Part shown: positions 49,851 to 59,550 of the stretch, piece after piece | How positions within the stretch are numbered: the stretch's first letter is position 1 | Layout of the letters: every line of letters begins with the position of its first letter | Assembly: GCF_001905885.1 (NCBI RefSeq) | Contig: NZ_LIYH01000006.1 | Coordinates: 310,001 to 374,000, forward strand | Direction of reading: 5' to 3' | DNA length: 64,000 nt | Origin: Streptomyces sp. CB03234 | GTDB taxonomy: Bacteria; Actinomycetota; Actinomycetes; Streptomycetales; Streptomycetaceae | Translations under genes and position numbers: made by a program | The notes under the pieces: generated by a model | Told to the model about the DNA's origin: nothing | Seen by the model: only the letters and a program-made list of their open reading frames with translations | The model's database searches: none

Positions 49851-51146
49851 TCAGTCCACCGTCACCGGCACGCGGTGACCGACGCCACGTGCGACGGTCC
49901 GGGTCGCCGCACGGGGCGCGAGCCGCGAACGGAGCGCCACCAGGGTGGCCAGGGCCAGTGCCGTACCGGCCAGCGGGACCAGGAAACCGGCGCTCGCGCC
50001 GTACCCGTCCGCGAGTCGGCCGGCCACCGTCACGGCGGCCGCCTGGCCCAGCCCCACGGCGCCGGTGAGCCAGGTGAAGGCCTCGGTTCGGGCGGACGCC
50101 GGCACCAGCGACTCGACGAGCGTGTAGCCGGTGATCAGGGCCGGCGCGATGCACAGGCCGACGATCAGGCCGAGCGCGCCCAGCATCACCACGGAGTGCG
50201 CGGACCACAGCAGCGAGGCGGTGACGGTCAGACCCGCGTACCCGAGCATCAGCCGGCGCCGGGGGCCGGTCTTCCAGGCGATGGCGCCGACCGCGATGCC
50301 GGCCAGCATGTTGCCCGCGGCGAAGAGCCCGTACAGCAGGCCGTTCATGCCCGGCTGCCCGATCTCCTCGGTGAACGCGGTCAGCGAGACCTGCATGCCA
50401 CCGAAGACGGAGCCGATGCCCAGGAAGGCCACTGCCAGGACCCGTACGCCTGGCACCGACAGGGCGGAGACCCGCTCCACGCGCGCGTGGGCGGCGGACA
50501 GGCCGTGGGCGGGCTGGGTGCGGCGCTGGGCGGCGAAGAGCAGGCCGCCGGCCAGCGTCAGCGTCGCCTCGGCGATCAGACCAGCGGCCGGGTGGACGCC
50601 GGTGCACAGCGCGGTGGCGAGGACGGGGCCCACCACGAACGTGAACTCGTCCGTGACGGACTCGAAGGCCGCCGCCGTCGACATCAGCGGTGAGCCCTCC
50701 AGCTTGGCGGCCCAGCGGGACCGCACCATGGGCCCGATCTGCGGCACGGAGGCGCCGGTCGGCACCGCCGCGGCGAACAGGATCCACAGGGGGGCGTCCG
50801 CCAGCGCCAGGGCCGTCAGGGCCGACACCGACACGGTGTGGACGAGTACGCCGGGGATCAGGACGGCGCGCTGTCCGAAGCGGTCGGCGAGCTTGCCGCT
50901 CTGCGGCGCGAACAGGGCCATGGAGACCCCGGTGAACGCGGCGACGGCGCCGGCGCTGCCGTACGAACCGGTGGTGTGCTGCACCAGCAGCACGATGCCG
51001 ATGGTCAGCATCGCGAAGGGCTGCCGCGCCGCGAATCCGGGCAGCAGGAACGTCCAGGCGCCGGGGGTGCGCAGAAGCTGCCCGTATCCAGGACGCTTGA
51101 CAGCGTCAGAAGAAGTGACCGTGGCTGTGTTTACAGCGGAGGGCAC
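49851..51146 (-). CDS. MFS transporter
   Basis: 431 residues from a GTG at 51146 (VPSAVNTATVTSSDAVKRPG), with GAAAGG upstream; starts at 51191-51245 are in a non-homologous leader. Twelve helices; motif A-like GKLADRFGQR follows helix 2. The second half begins near SVPGVRVLAVAFLGIG. Sugar-efflux or SetA-like MFS proteins share this plan. No regulator is adjacent. A pathway cannot be assigned. Confidence 0.8.
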   Translation of the reverse strand: MPSAVNTATVTSSDAVKRPGYGQLLRTPGAWTFLLPGFAARQPFAMLTIGIVLLVQHTTGSYGSAGAVAAFTGVSMALFAPQSGKLADRFGQRAVLIPGVLVHTVSVSALTALALADAPLWILFAAAVPTGASVPQIGPMVRSRWAAKLEGSPLMSTAAAFESVTDEFTFVVGPVLATALCTGVHPAAGLIAEATLTLAGGLLFAAQRRTQPAHGLSAAHARVERVSALSVPGVRVLAVAFLGIGSVFGGMQVSLTAFTEEIGQPGMNGLLYGLFAAGNMLAGIAVGAIAWKTGPRRRLMLGYAGLTVTASLLWSAHSVVMLGALGLIVGLCIAPALITGYTLVESLVPASARTEAFTWLTGAVGLGQAAAVTVAGRLADGYGASAGFLVPLAGTALALATLVALRSRLAPRAATRTVARGVGHRVPVTVD

Positions 51147-51434
51147 GGCCGTTGCCTTTCTGCCGCCTGGTAGCGCTCCCCTGGGTGTCGGGAGCCGCCG
51201 AGAGCTGTCCTCTTGCGCGGAACTGCGGTAGATGCCGGGCTCCACTGCGGGGGAGCGTCACGGCCGCCATACGGTCGCGCCAGCTCTGCGTCAGGCAGAG
51301 TTGGTCGATCAGTGTGCCTTCATGGTACAGGGAAGAATGGTGTGGTGCCTGTGAAATTGCCGATACGAGGCAGGGGTCACCTCCGATTAGCCGGACGTTT
51401 CCCTTCGTGGTCCCTCCGGCACGGCTCCTCAGCC

Positions 51435-52940
51435 CTACCGTCCCCTCCCGTCCCCTCCCGTCCCCAGCCAGTCGGCCAGCTTGCCGCCCTGGCCCACCGC
51501 CCGCAGCCGCCGCTCCGTCGCGTCCCTGACCGGGTCCGTCGCCACCACCAGCAGCTCGTCGCCGCGCCGCAGGACGGTCGTCGGCGACGGTACGAAGCTC
51601 TGGCCGTCCCGTACGACGAGCGTGACGGCCGCACCGGGGGGCAGCCGCAGCTCGGCGACCTCCACGCCGTGCATCCTGGACTTCTCCGGGATGGCCACCG
51701 ACAGCAGGTGCCCCCGCAGCCGCTCCAGGGGTGCGGATTCGACGCCCAGGTCGGCGGCCTCGGCCGAGTCGCCCAGCCGCAGGGCCTTGGCCAGCCAGGG
51801 CAGGGTCGGGCCCTGCACCAGCGTGTAGACGACCACCAGCACGAACACGATGTTGAAGATCTTCTCGCTGTCCTCGATCCCCGACACCATGGGGATGGTC
51901 GCGAGGATGATGGGCACCGCGCCGCGCAGCCCGGCCCATGACATCAGGGCCTGCTCCTGCCAGGGGATGCGGAAGGGCAGCAGGCTCAGGAAGACGGACA
52001 GCGGCCGCGCCACCACCGTCAGCACCAGCCCGACCAGCACCGCCGGCCAGAAGTCGTCGATCAGCTCGTGCGGGGTCACCAGCAGCCCGAGCAGGACGAA
52101 CATGCCGATCTGGGCGATCCAGCCCAGACCCTCCGCGAAACCGCGGTTGGCGGGCGCGTGCGGCAGCTTGGCGTTGCCCAGGACCACCGAGGCCAGGTAG
52201 ACCGCGAGGAAGCCGCTGCCGTGCGCCATGGCGCCGGCCGCGTACGCCACCACCGCGATCGCCATCACGGCGATCGGGTAGAGGCCGGAGGCGGGCAGGG
52301 CCACGTGCCGCAGCCCGAAGGAGCCGAGGAAGCCCACCGCCAGTCCGATGGCCGCGCCGATGGCCAGCTCCAGGGCGATGGTGCCGAGCAGCATGTACCA
52401 GCTGTCGACCGGACCGGCCGTCGAGAAGGCCACCACCAGGATCACGACAGGGGCGTCGTTGAAGCCGGACTCGGCCTCCAGGGTGCCCGTCACACGCGAC
52501 GGGAGGGGCACCTTGCGCAGGACGGAGAAGACGGCGGCGGCGTCCGTCGAGGAGACGACCGCGCCGATGATCAGCGCCTGCCGCCAGTCCAGGCCCACCC
52601 AGTAGTGCGCCGCCGTGGCTGTGACGCCCACGCTCACCGCGACGCCGGCGGTCGACAGGACGGCCGCCGTGGGCAACGCGGGTTTGATCTCCTTCCACTT
52701 GGTTCCCAGGCCACCCTCGGCCAGGATCACCACAAGCGCGGCATAGCCGATCACCTGGGTCAATTCGGCATTGTCGAAGTGGACACCGCCGATCCCGTCC
52801 TGCCCGATGGCGACCCCGATCCCGAGGTACAGGAGCAGGCTGGGGAGCCCGCTGCGGGAGGAGATCCGCACCGCCGCGACGGCGACGAGCAGCACGAGCG
52901 AGCAGATGAACAGGAGTTCGTTGAGCTGGTGGACAGTCAG
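51435..52940 (-). CDS. CPA1-type K+(Na+)/H+ antiporter with C-terminal TrkA_C domain
   Basis: 501 residues if the CTG at 52940 is the start; the first standard start is GTG 52895. AAAGGG lies 8 bases before the CTG, an in-frame TGA precedes it, and the added residues (LTVHQLNELLFICSLV) complete helix 1. Homologues as I recall begin V/MTVHxLN. Twelve helices with SGFNDAPVVILVVAF (ion-binding ND) and a regulatory TrkA_C domain at ~400-480 (SPTTVLRRGDELLVVAT) fit NhaP2-like K+/H+ antiporters. It would regulate K+ or pH. Confidence 0.85.
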   Translation of the reverse strand: MTVHQLNELLFICSLVLLVAVAAVRISSRSGLPSLLLYLGIGVAIGQDGIGGVHFDNAELTQVIGYAALVVILAEGGLGTKWKEIKPALPTAAVLSTAGVAVSVGVTATAAHYWVGLDWRQALIIGAVVSSTDAAAVFSVLRKVPLPSRVTGTLEAESGFNDAPVVILVVAFSTAGPVDSWYMLLGTIALELAIGAAIGLAVGFLGSFGLRHVALPASGLYPIAVMAIAVVAYAAGAMAHGSGFLAVYLASVVLGNAKLPHAPANRGFAEGLGWIAQIGMFVLLGLLVTPHELIDDFWPAVLVGLVLTVVARPLSVFLSLLPFRIPWQEQALMSWAGLRGAVPIILATIPMVSGIEDSEKIFNIVFVLVVVYTLVQGPTLPWLAKALRLGDSAEAADLGVESAPLERLRGHLLSVAIPEKSRMHGVEVAELRLPPGAAVTLVVRDGQSFVPSPTTVLRRGDELLVVATDPVRDATERRLRAVGQGGKLADWLGTGGDGRGR

Positions 52941-53162
52941 TGGCCGACCCTTTCCTCATATGCACGCCGGATTCGTTCCCGCCGCGGTACTTCGTTACCT
53001 TACCTAATCATTAACGCTTCCTTGACGCCGGTCCGGGGTGGGCGATGCTCTCGCGGAGTCCCCGGAAGGGGCCCCTTACTGACACCGCGTCCGGGCCGGG
53101 TGGGCGCTGCGCCTATGGTTGCTCCAGCACTCCAGGACCAGCCTGCGCCTCGAAGGACAGCG

Positions 53163-55973
53163 ATGCCCGCCAACACCACCGCCGCTTCCACCAAGAAGAA
53201 GGGGCGACGTGCCCGTCTGCTCGTGATCGCCCTGGTGCTGGCGCTGGTCGCGGGCGTCGGCTACGGCGCCTACTGGAGCGTCAGCGCCGTGCGCGCCCCC
53301 TTCCCGCAAACCACCGGCACCCTCAAGCTCGACGGGCTCTCCGCGCCCGTGGACGTCAAACGGGACGATTACGGCGTACCGCAGATCTACGCCTCCACCG
53401 ACGAGGACCTGTTCCGCGCCCAGGGCTATGTCCAGGCGCAGGACCGGTTCTGGGAGATGGACGTCCGCCGCCACATGACGGCCGGGCGGCTGTCCGAGAT
53501 GTTCGGCAAGGAGCAGGTCGAGACGGACGCGTTCCTGCGCACCCTCGGCTGGCACCGGGTGGCGCAGGAGGAGTACGACAAGCTCCTGTCGCCGGACACC
53601 AAGAAGAACCTCCAGGCGTACGCGGACGGCGTCAACGCCTACCTGAAGGGCAAGGAGGGCCGCGACGTCTCGGTCGAGTACGCCGCCCTCGCCTTCAGCA
53701 ACGACTACGCGATCGAGCCGTGGACGCCGGTCGACTCCGTGGCCTGGCTCAAGGCGATGGCCTGGGACCTGCGCGGCAACATGCAGGAGGAGATCGACCG
53801 TTCGCTGATGACCAGCAGGCTCAGCGAGAAGCAGATCAAGGACCTCTACCCCGCGTACCCCTACGACCTGCACCGCCCGATCGTCGACAAGGGCGGCGTC
53901 GACGAGGTCACCGGGAAGTTCGACCCCTCCGCCAAGGGCGGCACCCAGGACACGGGCTCGGGCAGCGGCCAGGACCTGGGTACGGGCACGGGCCAGGGCT
54001 CCGGCCAGGGCGCAGGCACCGGCACCGGCGGTTGGAGCACCGCCCAGGGCGCCACCCAGGGCCTCCAGTCGCAGCTCTCCGCGCTGTCCGCGTCCCTGGA
54101 GAAGATCCCCGCCCTGCTCGGCCCCAACGGCAACGGCATCGGCTCCAACTCATGGGTCGTCTCCGGCAAGTACACGACCACCGGCAAGCCGCTGCTGGCC
54201 AACGACCCGCACCTGGCGCCCCAGCTCCCCTCACTCTGGTACCAGATGGGCCTGCACTGCCGGTCCGTCTCGGACAAGTGCCGTTACGACGTGGCCGGCT
54301 ACACCTTCTCCGGCATGCCCGGTGTGGTCATCGGCCACAACCAGGACATCGCCTGGGGCTTCACCAACCTGGGCGCGGACGTCAGCGACCTGTACCTGGA
54401 GAAGATCACCGACCGCGGTTACGAGTACGACCGCAAGGAACGGCCCTTCGTGACCCGCGAGGAGGTCATCAAGATCGCCGGTGAGAAGAGCAGGACCATC
54501 ACCGTCCGGTCGACGAACAACGGCCCCCTGGTCTCCGACCGCAGCAACGAGCTGGAGAAGGTCGGCGAGGAGGCCCCCGTCGACGCCCTCGCCCCGGACC
54601 GGGGTGACGGCTACGCGGTGGCCCTGCGCTGGACCGCCCTGGACCCGGGCAGGTCCATGGACGCCGTCTTCAAGCTGAACCGCGCCACCGACTTCAAGCA
54701 GTTCCGCGAGGCCGCCCGCGACTTCGAGGTGCCTTCCCAGAACCTGATCTACGCCGACGCCAAGGGTGCCGAGGGCAACATCGGCTACCAGGCCCCCGGC
54801 AAGATCCCGGTCCGTCAGAAGGGCCACGACGGCACCATGCCGGCGCCCGGCTGGGACTCCAAGTACACCTGGAAGAAGAAGTTCGTCCCCTTCGACGAGC
54901 TGCCCTACGAGGAGAACCCGGAACGCGGCTACATCGTGACGGCCAACCAGGCCGTGATCGATGCGGACAAGTATCCGTATCTGCTCACCGAGGACTGGGG
55001 CTACGGTGCGCGCAGCCAGCGCATCAACGACCTCATCGAGTCCAAGACCAAGGACGGGGCCAAGGTCTCGACCGAGGACATGCGCACCATGCAGATGGAC
55101 AACAGCAGCGAGATCGCCAAGCTGCTGACGCCCTACCTGCTGAAGATCGACATCTCGGACCCGCACGTCCGTGAGGCCCAGAAGCTCCTCGAGGGCTGGG
55201 ACTACACCCAGGACGCGGACTCCGGAGCGGCCGCCTACTTCAACGGCGTCTGGCGCAACGTCCTCAGGCTCGCCTTCGGCAACAAGCTGCCCAAGGAGCT
55301 GCGGGTGAAGGGCGAGTGCCTCAATGTCCGCCCGGCCGACTCCACCGGACCCGTCGACGAGCAGGACAGGCTGGTGCGGGAGTGCGGGCAGCGCGACGCC
55401 GAAACGGCCCAGCCGGACGGCGGCGACCGCTGGTACGAGGTGGTCCGCCGGCTCCTGAAGGACGAGAAGAACGAGTGGTGGAAGTCCCCCCTCAGCCGGA
55501 CGCACCAGGGCACCGACACCCGTGACGAGCTGCTGAAGCGCGCCATGGTGGACGCCCGCTGGGAGCTGACCTCCAAGCTCGGCAAGGACGTCAACAGCTG
55601 GAGCTGGGGCCGGCTGCACCAGCTGACCCTGAAGAACCAGACCCTCGGTACCGAGGGCCCGGGTTTCATCCAGTTCCTGCTCAACCGGGGCCCGTGGAAC
55701 CTGTCCGGTGGCGAGGCGGCGGTCAACGCCACCGGCTGGAACGCGGCCGGCGGGTACGGGGTCGTGTGGGTGCCGTCCATGCGGATGGTCGTGAACGTCG
55801 GTGACTGGGACAAGTCCCGCTGGATCAACCTGACCGGCGCCTCCGGACACGCCTACAACGCCCACTACACCGACCAGACCGACAAGTGGGCCAAGGGCGA
55901 GCTGCTCGACTGGGCCTACGGCAAGCAGGCGGTCGACGCCAGGACGGTCGACACGCTCGTCCTCACGCCGTAG
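53163..55973 (+). CDS. Penicillin acylase-family N-terminal-nucleophile amidase
   Basis: 936 residues from the ATG at 53163, with GAAGGACAG before it. A membrane anchor or uncleaved signal (LLVIALVLALVAGVGYGAYW, ~20-40) targets it outside. The alpha part runs to ~G327; the linker (~255-300) is a Gly/Ser/Thr/Gln repeat. The nucleophile is Ser328 in GIGSNSWVVSG, released by self-cleavage; later NDPHL and GxN patches match the beta subunit. The family hydrolyses acyl amides such as penicillins or acyl-homoserine lactones. Substrate unknown. Confidence 0.88.
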   Translation: MPANTTAASTKKKGRRARLLVIALVLALVAGVGYGAYWSVSAVRAPFPQTTGTLKLDGLSAPVDVKRDDYGVPQIYASTDEDLFRAQGYVQAQDRFWEMDVRRHMTAGRLSEMFGKEQVETDAFLRTLGWHRVAQEEYDKLLSPDTKKNLQAYADGVNAYLKGKEGRDVSVEYAALAFSNDYAIEPWTPVDSVAWLKAMAWDLRGNMQEEIDRSLMTSRLSEKQIKDLYPAYPYDLHRPIVDKGGVDEVTGKFDPSAKGGTQDTGSGSGQDLGTGTGQGSGQGAGTGTGGWSTAQGATQGLQSQLSALSASLEKIPALLGPNGNGIGSNSWVVSGKYTTTGKPLLANDPHLAPQLPSLWYQMGLHCRSVSDKCRYDVAGYTFSGMPGVVIGHNQDIAWGFTNLGADVSDLYLEKITDRGYEYDRKERPFVTREEVIKIAGEKSRTITVRSTNNGPLVSDRSNELEKVGEEAPVDALAPDRGDGYAVALRWTALDPGRSMDAVFKLNRATDFKQFREAARDFEVPSQNLIYADAKGAEGNIGYQAPGKIPVRQKGHDGTMPAPGWDSKYTWKKKFVPFDELPYEENPERGYIVTANQAVIDADKYPYLLTEDWGYGARSQRINDLIESKTKDGAKVSTEDMRTMQMDNSSEIAKLLTPYLLKIDISDPHVREAQKLLEGWDYTQDADSGAAAYFNGVWRNVLRLAFGNKLPKELRVKGECLNVRPADSTGPVDEQDRLVRECGQRDAETAQPDGGDRWYEVVRRLLKDEKNEWWKSPLSRTHQGTDTRDELLKRAMVDARWELTSKLGKDVNSWSWGRLHQLTLKNQTLGTEGPGFIQFLLNRGPWNLSGGEAAVNATGWNAAGGYGVVWVPSMRMVVNVGDWDKSRWINLTGASGHAYNAHYTDQTDKWAKGELLDWAYGKQAVDARTVDTLVLTP

Positions 55974-56019
55974 GGCGCGCGACCGCGCTCACGCCGCAGG
56001 GAGCGCGACGCGACGGCCC

Positions 56020-56601
56020 TCAGGCCCGGAAGCGGAGGGTGACCTCCGGGGTCACCACCGCGTGCACGGGGTGGTCGTGCGGTTCCTCCGGGACCCGCTC
56101 GACCACCTCGTTCGCGTACAGGAGCACCACCAGGGCCGGATCGTGCCCGGCCCGTACGATGCGGGCCAGGACCCGGTCGTACGAGCCGCCTCCCCGCCCC
56201 AGCCGCATGCCCCGCACGTCCACCGCCAGGCCGGGCAGGAGGACCGTGTCGGCCTCCAGGACGGCGTCCACGCCCAGCCGGGGCCCGGCGGGCTCCAGGA
56301 GGCCGCGCCGGGCCCGTACGAGCCGCTCGGCGCCCTCGTAGGCCGCCCAGTCCAGGTCGTTGTCCTCCAGCAGGACCGGCAGCAGGACGCGGACGCCCCG
56401 CTCGCGCAGCACGTCGAGCAGGGCGCGCGTGCCGGGTTCGCTCCCTATCGAGACGTATGCGGCAACCGTCCACGCTCGCCGCAGCTCGGGCAGGTTCAGG
56501 GCCGCGTCCGCGAGAACCGCGGCCGCCTCCTGGACGTCATTACTGGTCAGGAGGGTGCGGGCGGCGAGGAGTTGGCGCCGCAGAGCGGTCTTTTCGGGCA
56601 T
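56020..56601 (-). CDS. 5-formyltetrahydrofolate cyclo-ligase
   Basis: 193 residues from the ATG at 56601 (MPEKTALRRQLLAAR); a GTG at 56613 is possible. Signatures: KTALRRQLLAAR start with basic nucleotide site, VAAYVSIGSEPGT (~60) and the family motif LGRGGGSYDRVLAR (~140). It converts 5-formyl-THF with ATP to 5,10-methenyl-THF. Divergent from galU, the usual actinobacterial neighbour. Confidence 0.9.
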   Translation of the reverse strand: MPEKTALRRQLLAARTLLTSNDVQEAAAVLADAALNLPELRRAWTVAAYVSIGSEPGTRALLDVLRERGVRVLLPVLLEDNDLDWAAYEGAERLVRARRGLLEPAGPRLGVDAVLEADTVLLPGLAVDVRGMRLGRGGGSYDRVLARIVRAGHDPALVVLLYANEVVERVPEEPHDHPVHAVVTPEVTLRFRA

Positions 56602-56707
56602 GTCGCCGGTCACGGTGGCTTCACAAACCTCTCGTACATGGCGATATGGGCAGGAAGTTAACCGGAAGCTAATCTTCCGCCCATACCGACCGGATATGGT
56701 GCTCCGC

Positions 56708-57619
56708 ATGACTCAGTCGCACCCCAGGATCAGCAAGGCTGTCATCCCCGCCGCCGGCCTCGGCACCAGGTTCCTGCCGGCCACGAAAGCCACTCCCAAA
56801 GAGATGCTGCCTGTGGTCGACAAGCCCGCCATCCAGTACGTGGTCGAGGAGGCCGTGAGCGCCGGCCTCTCCGACGTACTGATGATCACCGGCCGCAACA
56901 AGCGGCCCCTCGAGGACCACTTCGACCGCAACTACGAGCTCGAAGAGGCCCTCATCAAGAAGGGCGACCAGGAGCGCCTCGCCAAGGTCCAGGAGTCCAG
57001 CGACCTGGCCACCATGCACTACGTCCGCCAGGGCGACCCGCGCGGGCTCGGCCACGCCGTCCTGTGCGCCGCGCCGCACGTCGGCAACGAGCCCTTCGCC
57101 GTCCTCCTCGGCGACGACCTCATCGACCCCCGCGACCCCCTGCTGTCCCGCATGGTCGAGGTCCAGGAGCGCCAGGGCGGCAGCGTCATCGCGCTGATGG
57201 AGGTCGACCCGTCCCAGATCCACCTCTACGGCTGCGCGGCCGTCGAGCCGACCGGCGAGGCCGACGTCGTCAAGGTGACCAACCTGGTCGAGAAGCCCGA
57301 CCCGGCCGAGGCGCCCAGCAACTACGCCATCATCGGCCGCTACGTCCTGGACCCCGGCGTCTTCGGGATACTGCGCCGGACCGAGCCCGGCCGCGGCGGC
57401 GAGATCCAGCTCACCGACGCCCTCCAGAAGCTCGTCGCCGACGAGTCGGTGGGCGGTCCGGTGCACGGCGTCGTCTTCAAGGGCCGCCGCTATGACACCG
57501 GCGACCGCGGCGACTACCTGCGGGCCATTGTCAGACTCGCGTGCGAACGTGAGGATCTGGGACCGGACTTCCGGAACTGGCTGCGCGGTTACGTCACCGA
57601 GGAGATGCAAGGACTGTGA
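56708..57619 (+). CDS. galU: UTP-glucose-1-phosphate uridylyltransferase
   Basis: 303 residues from the ATG at 56708; an in-frame ATG at 56696 (MVLRMTQ) is possible. Signatures: KAVIPAAGLGTRFLPATKATPKEM nucleotide loop (quoted in parts: AAGLGTRFLPATKA), FAVLLGDDLID and LVEKPDPAEAPSNYAIIGRY. It makes UDP-glucose for wall polymers, glycogen and exopolysaccharide. The stop overlaps the glp start by 4 bases (GTGA). Confidence 0.95.
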   Translation: MTQSHPRISKAVIPAAGLGTRFLPATKATPKEMLPVVDKPAIQYVVEEAVSAGLSDVLMITGRNKRPLEDHFDRNYELEEALIKKGDQERLAKVQESSDLATMHYVRQGDPRGLGHAVLCAAPHVGNEPFAVLLGDDLIDPRDPLLSRMVEVQERQGGSVIALMEVDPSQIHLYGCAAVEPTGEADVVKVTNLVEKPDPAEAPSNYAIIGRYVLDPGVFGILRRTEPGRGGEIQLTDALQKLVADESVGGPVHGVVFKGRRYDTGDRGDYLRAIVRLACEREDLGPDFRNWLRGYVTEEMQGL

Positions 57620-58923
57620 GTACGACCTGGTCGGTGGACGAGCACCTGGAGGACATCCTCCAGGCGGTCCACCCGCTCGACCCGATCGAGCTGCCGCTGC
57701 CCGACGCCCAGGGCTGCGTCCTGGTCGAGGACGTCATGGTGCCCGTCGCCCTGCCGCCCTTCGACAACAGTTCCATGGACGGGTACGCGGTACGGGTCGC
57801 CGATGTCACCGGCGCCACCGGGGAATTCCCGGCGGTGCTCACGGTGATCGGCGACGTGGCGGCGGGCAGCGCCGGGCTGCCCACCGTCGGCCCCGGCCAG
57901 GCCGCCCGCATCATGACGGGCGCCCCGCTGCCACCCGGCGCCGAAGCGGTCGTCCCCGTCGAGTGGACCGACGGCGGCACCGGCGGCGCGCCCGCCACCG
58001 GCATGCGGGCAGCGAGCGCCGCCCCCGAGGGCGCCACCGGCGAGGTCCGCGTGTACCGCCCGGCCGAGGCCCGCGCCCATGTACGCGCGCGTGGCAGCGA
58101 CGTCCAGGCCGGCGACCTGGCCCTGGAGGCCGGCACCGTCCTCGGCCCGCCGCAGATCGGCCTGCTCGCCGCCATCGGACGCGGCACCGTCCGGGTGCGT
58201 CCCCGCCCGCGGGTGGTCGTGATCTCCACCGGCAGTGAACTGGTCCAGCCCGGCGAGGAGCTCGGCCAGGGCCAGATCTACGACTCCAACAGCTTCGCCC
58301 TGGCCGCCGCCGCGCGCGACGCCGGCGCCATCGCCTACCGGGTCGGCGCCGTCACCGACGACGCCACGACGCTGCGGGCCGCGATCGAGGACCAGCTGAT
58401 CCGCGCCGACCTCCTGGTCACCACCGGCGGGGTCAGCGTCGGCGCGTACGACGTCGTGAAGGAGGCCCTCTCCTCGGTGGGCGACGAGGACGAGCCGGGC
58501 AGCGGCATCGACTTCCGCAAGCTCGCCATGCAGCCGGGCAAGCCGCAGGGCTTCGGATCCATCGGCCCCGAACACACCCCGCTGCTGGCCCTGCCCGGGA
58601 ACCCGGTCTCGTCGTACGTCTCCTTCGAGCTGTTCGTCCGGCCCGCGATCCGCGCCCTGATGGGCCTCAAGGACGTGAGGGACATCCAGCGGCCACGCGT
58701 GCGTGCCGCCCTCGCCGCCGACAAGCCGCTGTCCTCGCCCGCCGGCAAGCGCCAGTTCCTGCGCGGCACGTACGACGCCGAGGCGGGCACGGTCACGCCT
58801 GTGGGCGGCGCCGGATCGCACCTGATCGCCGCCCTCGCGCACGCGGACGCCCTGCTCGTGGTCCCCGAGGACACCACCACGGTGGAGCCGGGCAGTGCGC
58901 TGGACGTGGTCCTCATCGGCTGA
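57616..58923 (+). CDS. glp: MoeA-type molybdopterin molybdenumtransferase / gephyrin-like Glp
   Basis: 435 residues from a GTG at 57616. MoeA domains: N-terminal PFDNSSMDGYAV and MTGAPLPPGAEAVVPVE, the MoCF domain with STGSELV, YDSN and TTGGVSVGAYD (~270), and a C-terminal beta domain. A Gly/Ala insert (GGTGGAPATG) is near 115. In actinobacteria the copy between galU and rimJ/sepX (Glp) has been reported, as I recall for Corynebacterium, to bind FtsZ as well as being MoeA-like. Position here is exactly that. The molybdate-insertion role is also plausible next to moaC and mog. Confidence 0.9.
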   Translation: MSTTWSVDEHLEDILQAVHPLDPIELPLPDAQGCVLVEDVMVPVALPPFDNSSMDGYAVRVADVTGATGEFPAVLTVIGDVAAGSAGLPTVGPGQAARIMTGAPLPPGAEAVVPVEWTDGGTGGAPATGMRAASAAPEGATGEVRVYRPAEARAHVRARGSDVQAGDLALEAGTVLGPPQIGLLAAIGRGTVRVRPRPRVVVISTGSELVQPGEELGQGQIYDSNSFALAAAARDAGAIAYRVGAVTDDATTLRAAIEDQLIRADLLVTTGGVSVGAYDVVKEALSSVGDEDEPGSGIDFRKLAMQPGKPQGFGSIGPEHTPLLALPGNPVSSYVSFELFVRPAIRALMGLKDVRDIQRPRVRAALAADKPLSSPAGKRQFLRGTYDAEAGTVTPVGGAGSHLIAALAHADALLVVPEDTTTVEPGSALDVVLIG

Positions 58924-59049
58924 TAGTCCGGGCGTGGCGGTACCGTGTCTGCCGCTGTGCCTTCCCGGGGGACCACCCCCGGCCCCCGTCGGCGGGACAA
59001 TGGCCGTGCGGGGCAATCGGCGCCGGAACACGCGAGGCGGAGTTCAGCA

Positions 59050-59550
59050 GTGAGTACGCAAGGCAGCCTGACGCACATCGACGAGTCGGGGGCGGCCCGT
59101 ATGGTCGACGTCTCCGGGAAGGACGTCACCGCCCGCACCGCCCGCGCCACCGGACGGGTCCTCGTCTCGCCCCGGGTGATCGAGCTGCTGCGCGGCGAGG
59201 GCGTGCCCAAGGGAGACGCCCTCGCCACGGCCCGTATCGCGGGCATCATGGGCGCCAAGCGCACCCCCGACCTCATCCCGCTCTGCCACCCGCTGGCCGT
59301 CTCCGGCGTGAAGCTGGACCTGTCGGTCGCGGACGACGCGGTCGAGATCGCGGCGACGGTGAAGACCACGGACCGTACCGGCGTCGAGATGGAGGCCCTC
59401 ACGGCCGTGACGGTGGCCGCGCTGACCGTCGTCGACATGGTCAAGGCCGTCGACAAGGCGGCCGTCATCACCGACGTACGGGTGGAGGAGAAGACGGGCG
59501 GCAAGTCGGGCCACTACCGGCGCGCCGAGGCGGAAGGGGCACAGGCGTGA
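59050..59550 (+). CDS. moaC: Cyclic pyranopterin monophosphate synthase
   Basis: 166 residues from a GTG at 59050 with GGAG 8 bases upstream. Signatures: LTHIDESGAARMVDVSGKDV, the active-site stretch GIMGAKRTPDLIPLCHPL and EMEALTAVTVAALTVVDM; KSGHYRR at the end. It completes the first step of molybdopterin synthesis with MoaA. It overlaps mog by 4 bases. Confidence 0.95.
   Translation: MSTQGSLTHIDESGAARMVDVSGKDVTARTARATGRVLVSPRVIELLRGEGVPKGDALATARIAGIMGAKRTPDLIPLCHPLAVSGVKLDLSVADDAVEIAATVKTTDRTGVEMEALTAVTVAALTVVDMVKAVDKAAVITDVRVEEKTGGKSGHYRRAEAEGAQA

Noticed and set aside
52985..53012. TTAGGTAAGGTAAC (minus strand), half of a DmdR/IdeR iron box between the antiporter and acylase genes
   Set aside because: Only the left half matches; neither neighbour is an iron gene.
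52068..55973. 1301-residue plus frame suggesting a longer acylase
   Set aside because: The first 365 codons run antisense to the antiporter; the signal anchor begins at 53163.
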